Source: CAZYCC01 sp964645985 (lineage in GTDB: Bacteria; Bacillota; Clostridia; Oscillospirales; CAG-272). Taken from it: a stretch of 48,970 bases of DNA. The notes below the pieces were generated by a model. It saw only the letters and a program-made list of their open reading frames with translations, searched no databases and was not told where the DNA came from. Where the stretch lies: contig CAZYCC010000003.1 of the NCBI GenBank assembly GCA_964645985.1, positions 1 to 48,970 of the forward strand, written 5' to 3'. Below are positions 1 to 7,557 of the stretch, one piece after another. Within the stretch, counting starts at the first letter, position 1. Each line of letters opens with the position of its first letter. The translations under genes and the position numbers were made by a program.

Positions 1-29
1 CATCATGCACTGCGGCACCGATCTTCCCC

Positions 30-58
30 ATTCTACCACAGGCAAAATGGTCTGTCAA
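30..58 (-). promoter_or_regulatory. Near-consensus sigma-A promoter facing left, out of the window
   Basis: Read on the minus strand there is a perfect -35 TTGACA (53-58), a 17-bp spacer, and -10 TAGAAT (30-35) preceded by TGG, which fits an extended -10 (TGn). Transcription would start near position 22 and leave the window, so its gene is not visible. It diverges from the recombinase gene at 233. A 16-bp palindrome lies just upstream, at 72-87. Confidence 0.7.
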
Positions 59-71
59 GGGGAACCGCGCG

Positions 72-87
72 ATTTTTTCGAAAAAAT
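72..87. repeat. 16-bp AT-rich perfect palindrome, operator-like
   Basis: ATTTTTTCGAAAAAAT is exactly self-complementary. It sits 13 bp upstream of the -35 box of the leftward promoter, inside the AT-rich stretch between that promoter and the recombinase gene. It could be an operator or an UP-like element. The sequence shows only the symmetry and the location. Confidence 0.45.
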
Positions 88-232
88 TCACGCTTTTCGC
101 AAAATCCCGTTCGGAATCTCTGCCCTCGAGATCAAAAACTCTTGTCTTTTGTTCAAAATTCTTTGTGAAGCCTCGCAAAAACAATCCTTTACAGTCTATA
201 CAATATAACCTGAACTCACAGGAGGGTATCAA

Positions 233-1243
233 ATGAACGGTCGAAATAACAGTGAGGAGACTCTCGCCGCCTTAGGCGAGCGGGATACCGGTGATGGCGG
301 GAGCGTTTCCTTCGGGGAAGTGCTTCTCCTTTGGCTGTCTGAGCGGCGGGCGCACTGCAAGGGCGCGACGATGGCAAAGTATCGTTACCTATCGGAGCGG
401 CATATCCTGCCGCAGCTCGGGCAAATGCCGGTTGAGGAGGTCAGCGGCGGTGTGCTGCGGCGTTTTCTCTGCGAGAAAAGCACGGGCGGGCGTTTGGACG
501 GGAGCGGCGGGCTTTCCCCCGCCTATCTCGGAGGAATTTTGCACGTCATCGCGGGGGTTCTCGGCTACGCGGCGCAGATCGGTGTCGCGCGCGCTCCGGC
601 GACGCCCACGCGCCCTTCCCCCACGAAAAAGGAGCTAGTCGTCCTCGGCGAGGAAGCGCAGCGGCGTTTGGAAACCGCGATTCTCGCGCGCCCCGACCCG
701 ACAGGACTCGGTGTGCTGCTCGCCCTGCGGATGGGTCTGCGGCTGGGGGAGGTCTGCGCACTCCACTGGGACGATGTCGACATCGAGCGGCGCAGTGTTC
801 ATGTGCGCTATACCATCTCCCGCGTCGAGGCGCGCGGCGCGGGGACCACCCTCGTGCGCGACAGGCCGAAAACCGCGGCGAGCGCGCGGGAGATCCCCAT
901 CCCCGCGCCGCTTCTTTCTCTCCTCGGAGAGGGCGGACTGCACGCGCCCGGGAAGTTTGTCGCGTCCGGGGAGGTCTCCTTCCTTAGTCCCCGCACCTTC
1001 CAGTATCGCTATCATCGGCTGCTCGCCCGCCTGAAGCTGTCGCCCGTGCATTTTCACGCGCTGCGCCACACCTTCGCTACGCGCTGCGTGGAGGCAGGAG
1101 TGGACGCGAAGTCGCTCAGTGAAATTTTAGGGCATACGAGCGTCAATCTGACCCTCGGAGTCTATGTCCACAGCTCCCTCGCCCTCAAACGCGCTCAGCT
1201 CGAGAAGCTCTCCTCGCTCTCTTCGNNNNNNNNNNTTGCGTAG
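233..1243 (+). CDS. Tyrosine recombinase / phage-type integrase (3' end crosses a gap)
   Basis: Site-specific DNA recombinase of the tyrosine family. It has an N-terminal SAM-like core-binding domain (about residues 25-115) and a C-terminal catalytic domain (about 135-320). All catalytic positions are visible: Arg170 (GLRLGEV), Lys213 (PKTAASAREIPI), His275 and Arg278 (HALRHTF), His301 (LGHTS) and the nucleophile Tyr311. ATG 233 has a strong AGGAGG 7 bases upstream. The last residues run into ten Ns (1226-1235), so the true C-terminus is uncertain; the stop at 1241-1243 is real only if the gap length is right. Length (about 336 aa) is usual for XerC/D-like or integrative-element enzymes. The long charged N-terminus and lone position favour a mobile-element or inversion recombinase over the housekeeping Xer, but the substrate cannot be told from here. 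Confidence 0.88.
   Translation: MNGRNNSEETLAALGERDTGDGGSVSFGEVLLLWLSERRAHCKGATMAKYRYLSERHILPQLGQMPVEEVSGGVLRRFLCEKSTGGRLDGSGGLSPAYLGGILHVIAGVLGYAAQIGVARAPATPTRPSPTKKELVVLGEEAQRRLETAILARPDPTGLGVLLALRMGLRLGEVCALHWDDVDIERRSVHVRYTISRVEARGAGTTLVRDRPKTAASAREIPIPAPLLSLLGEGGLHAPGKFVASGEVSFLSPRTFQYRYHRLLARLKLSPVHFHALRHTFATRCVEAGVDAKSLSEILGHTSVNLTLGVYVHSSLALKRAQLEKLSSLSSXXXXA
1226..1235. other. Assembly gap (10 N)
   Basis: Ten Ns, probably a placeholder length, fall at the 3' end of the recombinase gene immediately before a perfect inverted repeat. Confidence 0.95.
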
Positions 1244-1262
1244 AATACCATATTCTACGCAA
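1236..1262. repeat. Perfect 12-bp inverted repeat, 3-nt spacer
   Basis: The left arm TTGCGTAGAATA (1236-1247) is exactly mirrored by TATTCTACGCAA (1251-1262) around CCA. It begins at the edge of the gap, contains the apparent recombinase stop codon and ends 14 bases before the ATG of the CpaE-like gene. There is no T-run after it, so it is a poor intrinsic terminator. A recombinase site, an operator or an mRNA hairpin are all possible. Confidence 0.7.
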
Positions 1263-1276
1263 GGCCGGAGGGTTGC

Positions 1277-2368
1277 ATGAAAGTTAAAGTCGCGATTCTC
1301 GAAAAAGACGAGGTACATCAGAAGCGGCTCGCGTCGGCGTTCGAGACGAAATACGCCGACCGCGCGGAGGTGTACTGCTTTTCCGATGAGAGCGTGGCGC
1401 TTTCCAACCTCGGCAGCCTGCACGCGCATCTTCTGCTCGCGGAGGAGTGCTTCGAGATCGACCCGTCGGCGCTTCCCGAGCGCTGCACTCTCGCCTACCT
1501 TACCGAGAGCGCGGAGGGCGGCTCCTTGCGCGATTTCCCCGCCATCTTCAAATACCAGCACGTCGACCAGATCTTCCGGCAGGTGCTCAGCCTTTGCGCA
1601 AACATCGCGGGCGGATCGACCGGGATTGGCGGGGCGAGCGGTGGGGCGAAAGTTTTGCTCTTCGCCTCCCCCTGCGGGGGGTGCGGCACGTCAACGGTTG
1701 CCGCGGGGTGCGCGCTGCACTTTGCCCTCGCGGGAAAGTGCGTGCTTTATCTTGACCTTGAGTCGTTTGGTTGCGTGGATATTTTCTTTCGCGCGCAGGA
1801 CGAGGCAAACCGCCCGCAAGGGCAGACGGGGCCGGATCTGTCCGACATCATCTATACGCTCAAGAGCAAGAAAGCGAGCCTGTCGCTCAAACTCGAGAGT
1901 TGCGTCAAGCGCGACGCGAGCGACGTTTGCTTTTATTCGGCGGCAAAAAACGCCCCGGATATGCTGGAGCTGCGCACAGAAGAAAAGCTGCGCCTTCTCA
2001 CAGAACTCTCGGGGTGCGGGTCGTATGATCTGTTAGTCGTCGATTGCGATTTTTCCATCGGGGAGGAAGGGCGAACCCTTCTGCACGCCGCCGACAGCGT
2101 CATTTGGGTGAGCGACGGCAGCGCCGCCGCCAATCACAAAACCGCCCGCGCGTACGAGGCGCTTTGCAATCTCGAGGAGGGGGCGAGCGCGCCTCTGCCG
2201 GAGCGCGTGCGCCTGATCTACAACCGCTTTGGCAATAGCGGCGGGGCGATGCTCCCGGCGGAGTCGGGGCCGCGCGTCCTCGGAGGGCTCAATCGCTTTC
2301 GCGCGGGCGAGAGGGCGATCGCCGACCAAATCGCCACGATGCCGCTCTTCAACGGGCTGCTGTCCTGA
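1277..2368 (+). CDS. CpaE/TadZ-like pilus-localising ATPase homologue
   Basis: MinD/ParA-superfamily protein of the Tad pilus locus, the kind that positions the assembly machine at the membrane. The N-terminus (about 1-110) resembles a degenerate receiver domain; the ATPase-like domain starts near residue 125. The P-loop region reads SPCGGCGTST (131-140): glycine-rich, but with neither the deviant Walker A N-terminal lysine nor the usual GKT/S lysine, as in TadZ-type proteins. A Walker A'-like YLDLES follows at 158-163. The ATG at 1277 has GGAGGG four bases upstream. It is followed 46 bases later by the CpaF gene, as expected for a Tad operon. ATP hydrolysis is doubtful. CpaE rather than ParA is supported mainly by the neighbours. 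Confidence 0.8.
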   Translation: MKVKVAILEKDEVHQKRLASAFETKYADRAEVYCFSDESVALSNLGSLHAHLLLAEECFEIDPSALPERCTLAYLTESAEGGSLRDFPAIFKYQHVDQIFRQVLSLCANIAGGSTGIGGASGGAKVLLFASPCGGCGTSTVAAGCALHFALAGKCVLYLDLESFGCVDIFFRAQDEANRPQGQTGPDLSDIIYTLKSKKASLSLKLESCVKRDASDVCFYSAAKNAPDMLELRTEEKLRLLTELSGCGSYDLLVVDCDFSIGEEGRTLLHAADSVIWVSDGSAAANHKTARAYEALCNLEEGASAPLPERVRLIYNRFGNSGGAMLPAESGPRVLGGLNRFRAGERAIADQIATMPLFNGLLS

Positions 2369-2414
2369 GGGATGAGGCTTTCACGAAGAGAAAAGGCGAC
2401 ATCGGGGTTCGGTT

Positions 2415-3653
2415 ATGGATAAAGCAAGGGAGCAGCAGCTCGTCAGCGAGATTCGCGGGTATGTTACCGAGAACCTCCCGCTCAGCTCGATGGAGGACGC
2501 GGAGCTGGAGGAGAAGATCGGAGAGATCCTCGCCTCGCGTATCGGCGAGCAGTACTGCCCTATCGAGCAGAAGGTCTCCATCGCGCAGCAGGTTTACAGC
2601 GCGATCCGAGGCTTCGGCATCCTCGACTCCATCCTCAAAGACGACCGGGTCACCGAAGTGATGATCAACGGCCCGGACAATATCTTCATCGAGCGAGACG
2701 GCAAACTGACGAAGCTCGACCGCCATTTTGAGAGTGAGCGGCGTCTCGAGGACATCATTCAGCGCATTGTCGGGCTTGCGGGGCGCGAGGTGACGCAGGC
2801 GAACCCAATCTGCGACACGCGCCTGCCGGACGGATCGCGCGTCAATGTCGTTTTGCCGCCGATTTCGCTCATCGGGCCGATTATCACCATCCGCAAGTTC
2901 TCCAAAACCCCGATGACAATCGAAAAGCTCATCGAGTACGGCTCTATCACCAAGGAGATTGCGGCAAAACTGCAGCTGCTCGTGCGCGCGAAGTTCAACA
3001 TCTTCATCAGCGGAGGAACCGGCTCCGGGAAGACGACCTTCCTCAACGCGCTGTCTAACTTCATCCCGCGCGACGAGCGCATTATCACAATAGAGGACTC
3101 TGCGGAGTTGCAGATCAAAGGAATCGACAACCTCGTCAGCTTAGAGACGCGCAATGCCAACTCTGCGGGCGCGGGGCAGATCACCATTCGCGACCTCATC
3201 AAGACTTCCTTGCGTATGCGCCCCGAGCGCATCATCGTTGGCGAGGTGCGCGGCGGGGAAGCGCTCGATATGCTCCAGGCGATGAACACCGGGCACGACG
3301 GGTCCCTGTCCACCGGGCACGCCAACTCTCCCGAGGATATGCTCAGCCGTCTCGAAACGATGGTGCTCCAAGGGGCTGCGGGCCTACCGCTTGAAGCTAT
3401 CCGGCAGCAGATCGCATCGGCGGTCGACATCATCATCCACCTCTCGCGCCTGCGCGACAAGTCCCGCCGCACAATGGAAATTACCGAGGTCGCAGGCTAC
3501 GAGGACGGCAGGGTGCGCCTCAACCCGCTCTATGTCTTCCGGGAAGACGAACATTCCACGCTCGAGCACGTCTCCGGGCAGCTCGTGCGCACGAAAAACA
3601 AAATGCAAAACACCTTCAAGCTCGATCTTTACGGGTTCAAGGACGTAATTTAA
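2415..3653 (+). CDS. cpaF: CpaF/TadA-type pilus assembly ATPase
   Basis: Cytoplasmic type II/IV secretion ATPase that powers Flp/Tad pilus extension. Visible motifs: Walker A GGTGSGKTT (about 200-208), acidic box IEDSAELQ (226-233), Walker B RIIVGEVRGGEALD (272-285) and the His-box STGHANS (299-305). An N-terminal helical region and the N2 domain precede the catalytic core; 412 residues is a normal CpaF length. The ATG at 2415 has no clear Shine-Dalgarno and is preceded by TTCGGTT, the same string as the next gene (3666). It lies 46 bases after the CpaE-like gene and 12 before the TadB-like gene. All catalytic boxes are intact, so the enzyme should be active. Confidence 0.95.
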   Translation: MDKAREQQLVSEIRGYVTENLPLSSMEDAELEEKIGEILASRIGEQYCPIEQKVSIAQQVYSAIRGFGILDSILKDDRVTEVMINGPDNIFIERDGKLTKLDRHFESERRLEDIIQRIVGLAGREVTQANPICDTRLPDGSRVNVVLPPISLIGPIITIRKFSKTPMTIEKLIEYGSITKEIAAKLQLLVRAKFNIFISGGTGSGKTTFLNALSNFIPRDERIITIEDSAELQIKGIDNLVSLETRNANSAGAGQITIRDLIKTSLRMRPERIIVGEVRGGEALDMLQAMNTGHDGSLSTGHANSPEDMLSRLETMVLQGAAGLPLEAIRQQIASAVDIIIHLSRLRDKSRRTMEITEVAGYEDGRVRLNPLYVFREDEHSTLEHVSGQLVRTKNKMQNTFKLDLYGFKDVI

Positions 3654-3665
3654 GTAATTTCGGTT

Positions 3666-4511
3666 ATGGCGAAAAAGAAAGAAAAAGAACCGCCCTATTA
3701 TCTCTCGCGGATCGGCACAAAGGTCCTCAACTACCGCGTGTATGTTCTCAGCGCGGGGCAGAGGCTGCTCTACTCGCTCATTCTGCTCCTCGCGGGAGGG
3801 GCGATCGGTCTTGTCTTCTACGGCGGGCTCTTCAAGGAAAACGGAGAGAGCACCTTCCTCACCTATCTCTCGGGCCTTGTTGTCTTTGTCCTCGTGGGAG
3901 CGCTCGCCATTCGGTTTTTCCTGCCGATAGTGACCGAGTCGCTGCGCAAGAAGCGGGAAAACCTGCTCAAACACCAGTTCTGCGACTTCGCGTCGGCGCT
4001 GACCAACGCGCTCGCAAGCGGCATGAACATGACCGACTCGCTCTCCGCCGTCTACGGCGACCTGCGCGAGCAATACAGCGACGACTCGCACATCGTGCGG
4101 GAGGTGAAGGAAATCATCGACGGGACGAACAACCTCATCCCGGTAGAGACGATGCTGCTCGACTTTGGCGAGCGCAGCGGGATCCCCGACATCACCAATT
4201 TCGCAAACGTGTTCGCCACCTGCTACCGCACCGGCGGCAACCTCAAAACGATTGTGCGGCGCACGACCGAGATCATCTCGGAGAAGATCATGATCGCGAG
4301 CGAAATCTAGACGGCGATCACCTCTAGCAAGATGCAGATGAACATCATGACGGCGCTGCCGGTGCTCATTGTGCTGATGATGCGGACGATGAGCTCCGAT
4401 TTTGCGGAGAGCTTCGCTAGCCCTGTCGGGGTGATAGGTCTCACCATCTCCGCCGCGCTGACCATCGCCGCCTTTAAGTTAGGGCGCAAGATTACCGACA
4501 TCAAGGGGTAG
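3666..4511 (+). CDS. TadB-like inner-membrane platform protein with in-frame amber codon at 215
   Basis: T2SSF-family platform protein of the Tad pilus. Two membrane segments (about residues 33-53 and 63-87) are followed by the cytoplasmic T2SSF helical domain. The reading frame hits TAG at 4308-4310 (codon 215), but the same frame continues without interruption for 66 more codons to TAG at 4509-4511. The continuation has exactly the expected family ending: a KMQMNIMT-like segment and two more membrane helices. The residue before the stop sits in an EI[E]TAI context, so a GAG-to-TAG single-base change explains it. Either the gene is a fresh nonsense mutant or the base is wrong. TadC starts only 5 bases after the downstream stop, which supports 4511 as the ancestral end. 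Translated literally, the product is 214 residues and lacks two membrane helices. Confidence 0.85.
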
Positions 4512-4516
4512 CTCTT

Positions 4517-5374
4517 ATGCGAATCGTCGCGCTGATCATCGGCAGCGGTCTGCTCGTCTTTTTCGTGGTGCTTTGCTTCATGGGGCGCAAGTACAACGAT
4601 ATGCTCGAGGGGCTCGAGGGCGGGGAGTTCCCGCTCAAAGGGCTCTACCCGGTCGGCTTTGCGCTCAATGACATCCCGCCCTTCCGCCTGCGCGGAAAGA
4701 TGCGCGAGAACCTCATCGAAAACGCGAAACTGCTCAACGGCAACAAATACGCGGAATATTACGCGACCGTCGCTTGGGCGCAGTCGCTGACCTTTGCCTT
4801 CCTCGGCGTAACGGCGGGGGTGCTGCTCTGGGGAGCCACCGGTTCCGCCCTCATGCTGGTGATCGGCGTGGCGGTCGGCGGGGTTTTCGGGTTCTTCTTC
4901 GTCAACCGCATGAAGGATCTGCTCTCCACGCGCTCGGCGGAGTGCACGGCGGAGCTGCCCGAGGTCGTTTCGACGATGGCGCTGCTCGTCGGCGCGGGGA
5001 TGGTCCTGCGCGAGGCGTGGCGCACCATCGCCTACGGCAGCGAGGGGACAATTTACAGCCTCATGCGCGACTCCTGCGAGGAGATGGAGGGCGGCGGCGT
5101 GCCTGAAGTCGAGGCGATCCACCGCTTCGGGAGGCTGACAAACTCGCAGGAAGTGGTCAAGTTCACAAGCGCGCTCGCGCAAAGTATCGAGCGCGGCGGC
5201 GGCGAACTCAACAACTTCCTCGACCGTCAGTCGACCGAAATCTGGACTCTGAAGAAACAGCTGATGCTGCAAAAGGGCGAAACGGCATCCTCCAAGCTGC
5301 TGTTGCCGACGGCTCTGCTGTTCGTGGGAATCATCATCGCCGTTGTGTGCGGAGCTATCGGAATGCTTTTCTGA
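4517..5374 (+). CDS. TadC-like inner-membrane platform protein
   Basis: Second T2SSF-family platform protein of the Tad system, partner of the TadB-like protein just upstream (5-base spacing, probably coupled translation with the GGGG before the stop acting as ribosome site). It has an N-terminal membrane anchor (about residues 2-23), a pair of hydrophobic segments near 90-135, the helical T2SSF core (about 145-255, beginning with an LPEVVSTMALLVGAGM-type helix) and a C-terminal membrane segment ending in IIIAVVCGAIGMLF. 285 residues is typical. No interruption is seen, which makes the broken TadB next to it stand out. Confidence 0.85.
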   Translation: MRIVALIIGSGLLVFFVVLCFMGRKYNDMLEGLEGGEFPLKGLYPVGFALNDIPPFRLRGKMRENLIENAKLLNGNKYAEYYATVAWAQSLTFAFLGVTAGVLLWGATGSALMLVIGVAVGGVFGFFFVNRMKDLLSTRSAECTAELPEVVSTMALLVGAGMVLREAWRTIAYGSEGTIYSLMRDSCEEMEGGGVPEVEAIHRFGRLTNSQEVVKFTSALAQSIERGGGELNNFLDRQSTEIWTLKKQLMLQKGETASSKLLLPTALLFVGIIIAVVCGAIGMLF

Positions 5375-5409
5375 TTTTTCCTCGGGCAGGGCAGCTTATT
5401 ATTTCGTTT

Positions 5410-5440
5410 TTGATTTTGCTCATCGCACTCTCACTATACA
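5410..5440 (+). promoter_or_regulatory. Possible promoter ahead of the pilin gene
   Basis: TTGATT (5410-5415) and TATACA (5435-5440) are separated by 19 bp, a long spacer. The site lies 80 bases before the Flp pilin start, where a separate promoter would make sense because the major pilin is needed in excess. The spacing makes this only tentative. Confidence 0.3.
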
Positions 5441-5519
5441 CCGCAGCCGGAAGAAATACAAGAGCAAATCTTCCGGAATCCGCCGAAAAATCCAAAAGTC
5501 AACGAAAAGGAGACACCCC

Positions 5520-5825
5520 ATGAAAAACCTCGTCCAACGCGCTGTGAACCGCCTTGAGCGCTGCGCGCTGCGCGCCAAGTGCGCGGCGCAGAACCTGCTC
5601 ACCGATGAGCGGGGCGACACCAACTTTCTTTCTATCGCCATCATTTTAGTTGTTGTGATTACGGTCGCAGTTGTTTTCATAGGATTCAAAGACCAGATCC
5701 TCGGCTGGTTTCAGACCGCAATCGGTGATTTGGAGAGCGCTATCACTAGTAAAGGTAAAGGCGAAGGAGGAGAAACAGGGGGTGCAGGAGAGGGTATGAT
5801 TTTTGGCAGAATTTTCAAATTCTAA
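5520..5825 (+). CDS. Flp1-type pilin (type IVb)
   Basis: Small (101 aa) likely major pilin of the Tad pilus. A basic leader of about 31 residues, ending in TDERGD, is followed by TNFLSI and a single hydrophobic helix (about 36-55), then FKDQILGWFQ, a pattern typical of Flp1 proteins in Clostridia; the C-terminus is Gly-rich and flexible. Cleavage by the prepilin peptidase (gene at 6369) would be after the Gly in ERGD, but the exact site is an inference. The ATG at 5520 has AAGGAG at 5507-5512, a good ribosome site and stronger than those of the upstream assembly genes, consistent with high expression. Confidence 0.85.
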   Translation: MKNLVQRAVNRLERCALRAKCAAQNLLTDERGDTNFLSIAIILVVVITVAVVFIGFKDQILGWFQTAIGDLESAITSKGKGEGGETGGAGEGMIFGRIFKF

Positions 5826-6368
5826 AAACATCCCATTCAAAATTAGCAAAGCTTTTTGACACTCATCCCCTCGCCGCGCCCGCTCGCGGGCGTTGCGGGG
5901 GGATGTTGTTCAAAACGGCCCTAGCGCGACTGCTCTCCCTCGCGGCACGGTAGCGAATCGCGCGGGACGTTTGCGATGGCGGCTCGGGTGAGCGCGGCGC
6001 GCCGGTGTATCGCGCACGTGCAGCCGCCACGATCGGTGCCGCGCCGCCCATCGCGCCGGCGCTCGGCGCGCGCCGCTCGTGCGCGCGGCTTTGGGCAGAG
6101 CCGAAAAAGCCGATGGGCTCGCTATATCGGAGATGCCGGCGAGGCGGCGGAGACGGCGGCAAACTGATATAACGCGCATCGATAGATCCGTGAGGCGAGG
6201 AGGACAGGCAGAATTGTTAGCGATGGCAGTGGAGGCGGCTTTCCGCGCCCCCGCGTCCCCGGACGAAACCCTCAGAGGGGCGCGGCGATGGCAAGGCGAT
6301 GGCAAAGCGCGCGAGGAGCGCGAGGCGGGCGCGAGCGCTCGCGGGGGTGACACGCCCCGGGGGCTCGC
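5826..6368. other. 543-base stretch without a recognisable gene
   Basis: GC-rich sequence between the pilin and prepilin peptidase genes. Open frames exist on both strands but are Arg/Ala-rich products of GC bias with no family resemblance. A short hairpin (CGCCCG/CGGGCG, 5877-5892) follows the pilin gene without a T-run. No RNA gene is recognised. Confidence 0.5.
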
Positions 6369-7343
6369 GTGATCGCCTCGGTTCTCGCGTTGCTCGGCGC
6401 CGCCGCGCTCTTCGCCGTTTGCCTCTCCTGCCTCTCCTGCCTCAAAACCGCCAAATGGAGCGGGCAGGGCGAAGCCGCCGGGAAGAGGAAGGATGAGCGC
6501 GGCGCGGCAAAGGCAAGCGCCACCGGGGGGGAGTTGTCGCCCGACATCGCCGGGGAAACCGGGCAGCCCGCCCGCGAGGACACTTCCGATCCCGACGGCG
6601 CGAGCGGCGCAGCAGCGCCCTCCGCCGCCGCGGCGGCCCCCTCCGACTCCTGCAGCGGGGGCGGCACCGATTCCGACGGCGCGAGCGAGCCCGCTGGGGT
6701 GGAAAGTGGACACGGCTCCTGCGATGAGAGTGCGGTATCCCCGAAAGAAGCTGTCACGCCTCAACCGCGCGAACATCTCGCGCGCGCAGTGCTTTGCGCG
6801 GCGGGGGTTGCTCTCGCGGGCGGCGCGCTGATATGGGTTCTCCCGGTATCGCGCTCACCCGCCGCTCTGCGCGCTCTGCTCAGCTTTGTCATCCTCCTCA
6901 CCGCCCTGCGCACCGATCGCCGCACCCATACCATCCCCAATCGTCTGGTGCTCACCTACTTCGCGGCGGGCGCCTTCACCCTCGCGGAAGATCTGATCCT
7001 CGGGCGGGTTCTCACCGGGGTGTGGAGTTTCGCCTCGCTGTGGCTCGCGCTGATTGGGGTGGCTGTCTGCTTTCTCACCTTCTATCTGCCCGCCCGCCTC
7101 ACCAAAGGCGGCGTCGGGATGGGAGATGTCAAGCTCGCCGCCGCCCTCGGCTTCTCGGAGGGCGCCTCGCGCGCGCTGCTCACGATGCTGTTCGGCCTTA
7201 TCTTTTGCGCTGTCTGGGGCGGAGTTCTTCTCCTGCGCAAAAAGAGCGGCAGGCGCGATCGGCTGCCGTTCGGTCCGTTTCTCTTTGCCGGATACCTCGC
7301 CACGCTCGCGCTCGATGTTCTCTCTACCGTGCTGAGCGCGTGA
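6369..7343 (+). CDS. A24-family prepilin peptidase with long low-complexity linker
   Basis: Membrane aspartic protease that removes the leader of Flp pilin and TadE-like pseudopilins (TadV/CpaA role). The two catalytic aspartates are in TDRRTHTIPN (Asp183) and GMGDVKL (Asp253), followed by several membrane helices and a late FGPFLFAGY segment typical of the family. Unusual: a first hydrophobic segment (about 1-25) is separated from the catalytic core by about 115 residues rich in Ala, Gly, Ser and Asp (about 30-145), where classical enzymes have either nothing or a Cys-containing methylase domain. The start is GTG 6369; no in-frame ATG nearby is better placed, so the N-terminus is uncertain. 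It lies 543 bases after the pilin gene. Confidence 0.85.
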   Translation: MIASVLALLGAAALFAVCLSCLSCLKTAKWSGQGEAAGKRKDERGAAKASATGGELSPDIAGETGQPAREDTSDPDGASGAAAPSAAAAAPSDSCSGGGTDSDGASEPAGVESGHGSCDESAVSPKEAVTPQPREHLARAVLCAAGVALAGGALIWVLPVSRSPAALRALLSFVILLTALRTDRRTHTIPNRLVLTYFAAGAFTLAEDLILGRVLTGVWSFASLWLALIGVAVCFLTFYLPARLTKGGVGMGDVKLAAALGFSEGASRALLTMLFGLIFCAVWGGVLLLRKKSGRRDRLPFGPFLFAGYLATLALDVLSTVLSA

Positions 7344-7557
7344 TTTGCGCGAGCGGTGCCGCGCGCGCCCGGTTTCTCTCGAGCCGTTGCGAAGTTTCGC
7401 GCACAGCGCCCCTCGCTTCTTCCGTTTTCTTTTGCGTTTTTTGACGGGGAAGACCCCGGTTTCACCTCGCCGAATATCGCCCTCGCCGCTGGTTTTCCAC
7501 CCAACTTTTTTGTGCGCGGCGGCGAGCGCGGTTTTCCCCGCCCCATTTTGATTTCCC

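Noticed and set aside
5..208. Open frame of 67 codons at the left edge
   Set aside because: No ribosome site, no family likeness, and it overlaps the leftward promoter and palindrome; better read as intergenic DNA.
3666..4511. UAG read as an amino acid (for example pyrrolysine) in TadB
   Set aside because: Several other genes here end normally with TAG (38582, 45251, 30635, 29189), and the position is ordinarily a glutamate in a non-catalytic region; mutation or error is simpler.
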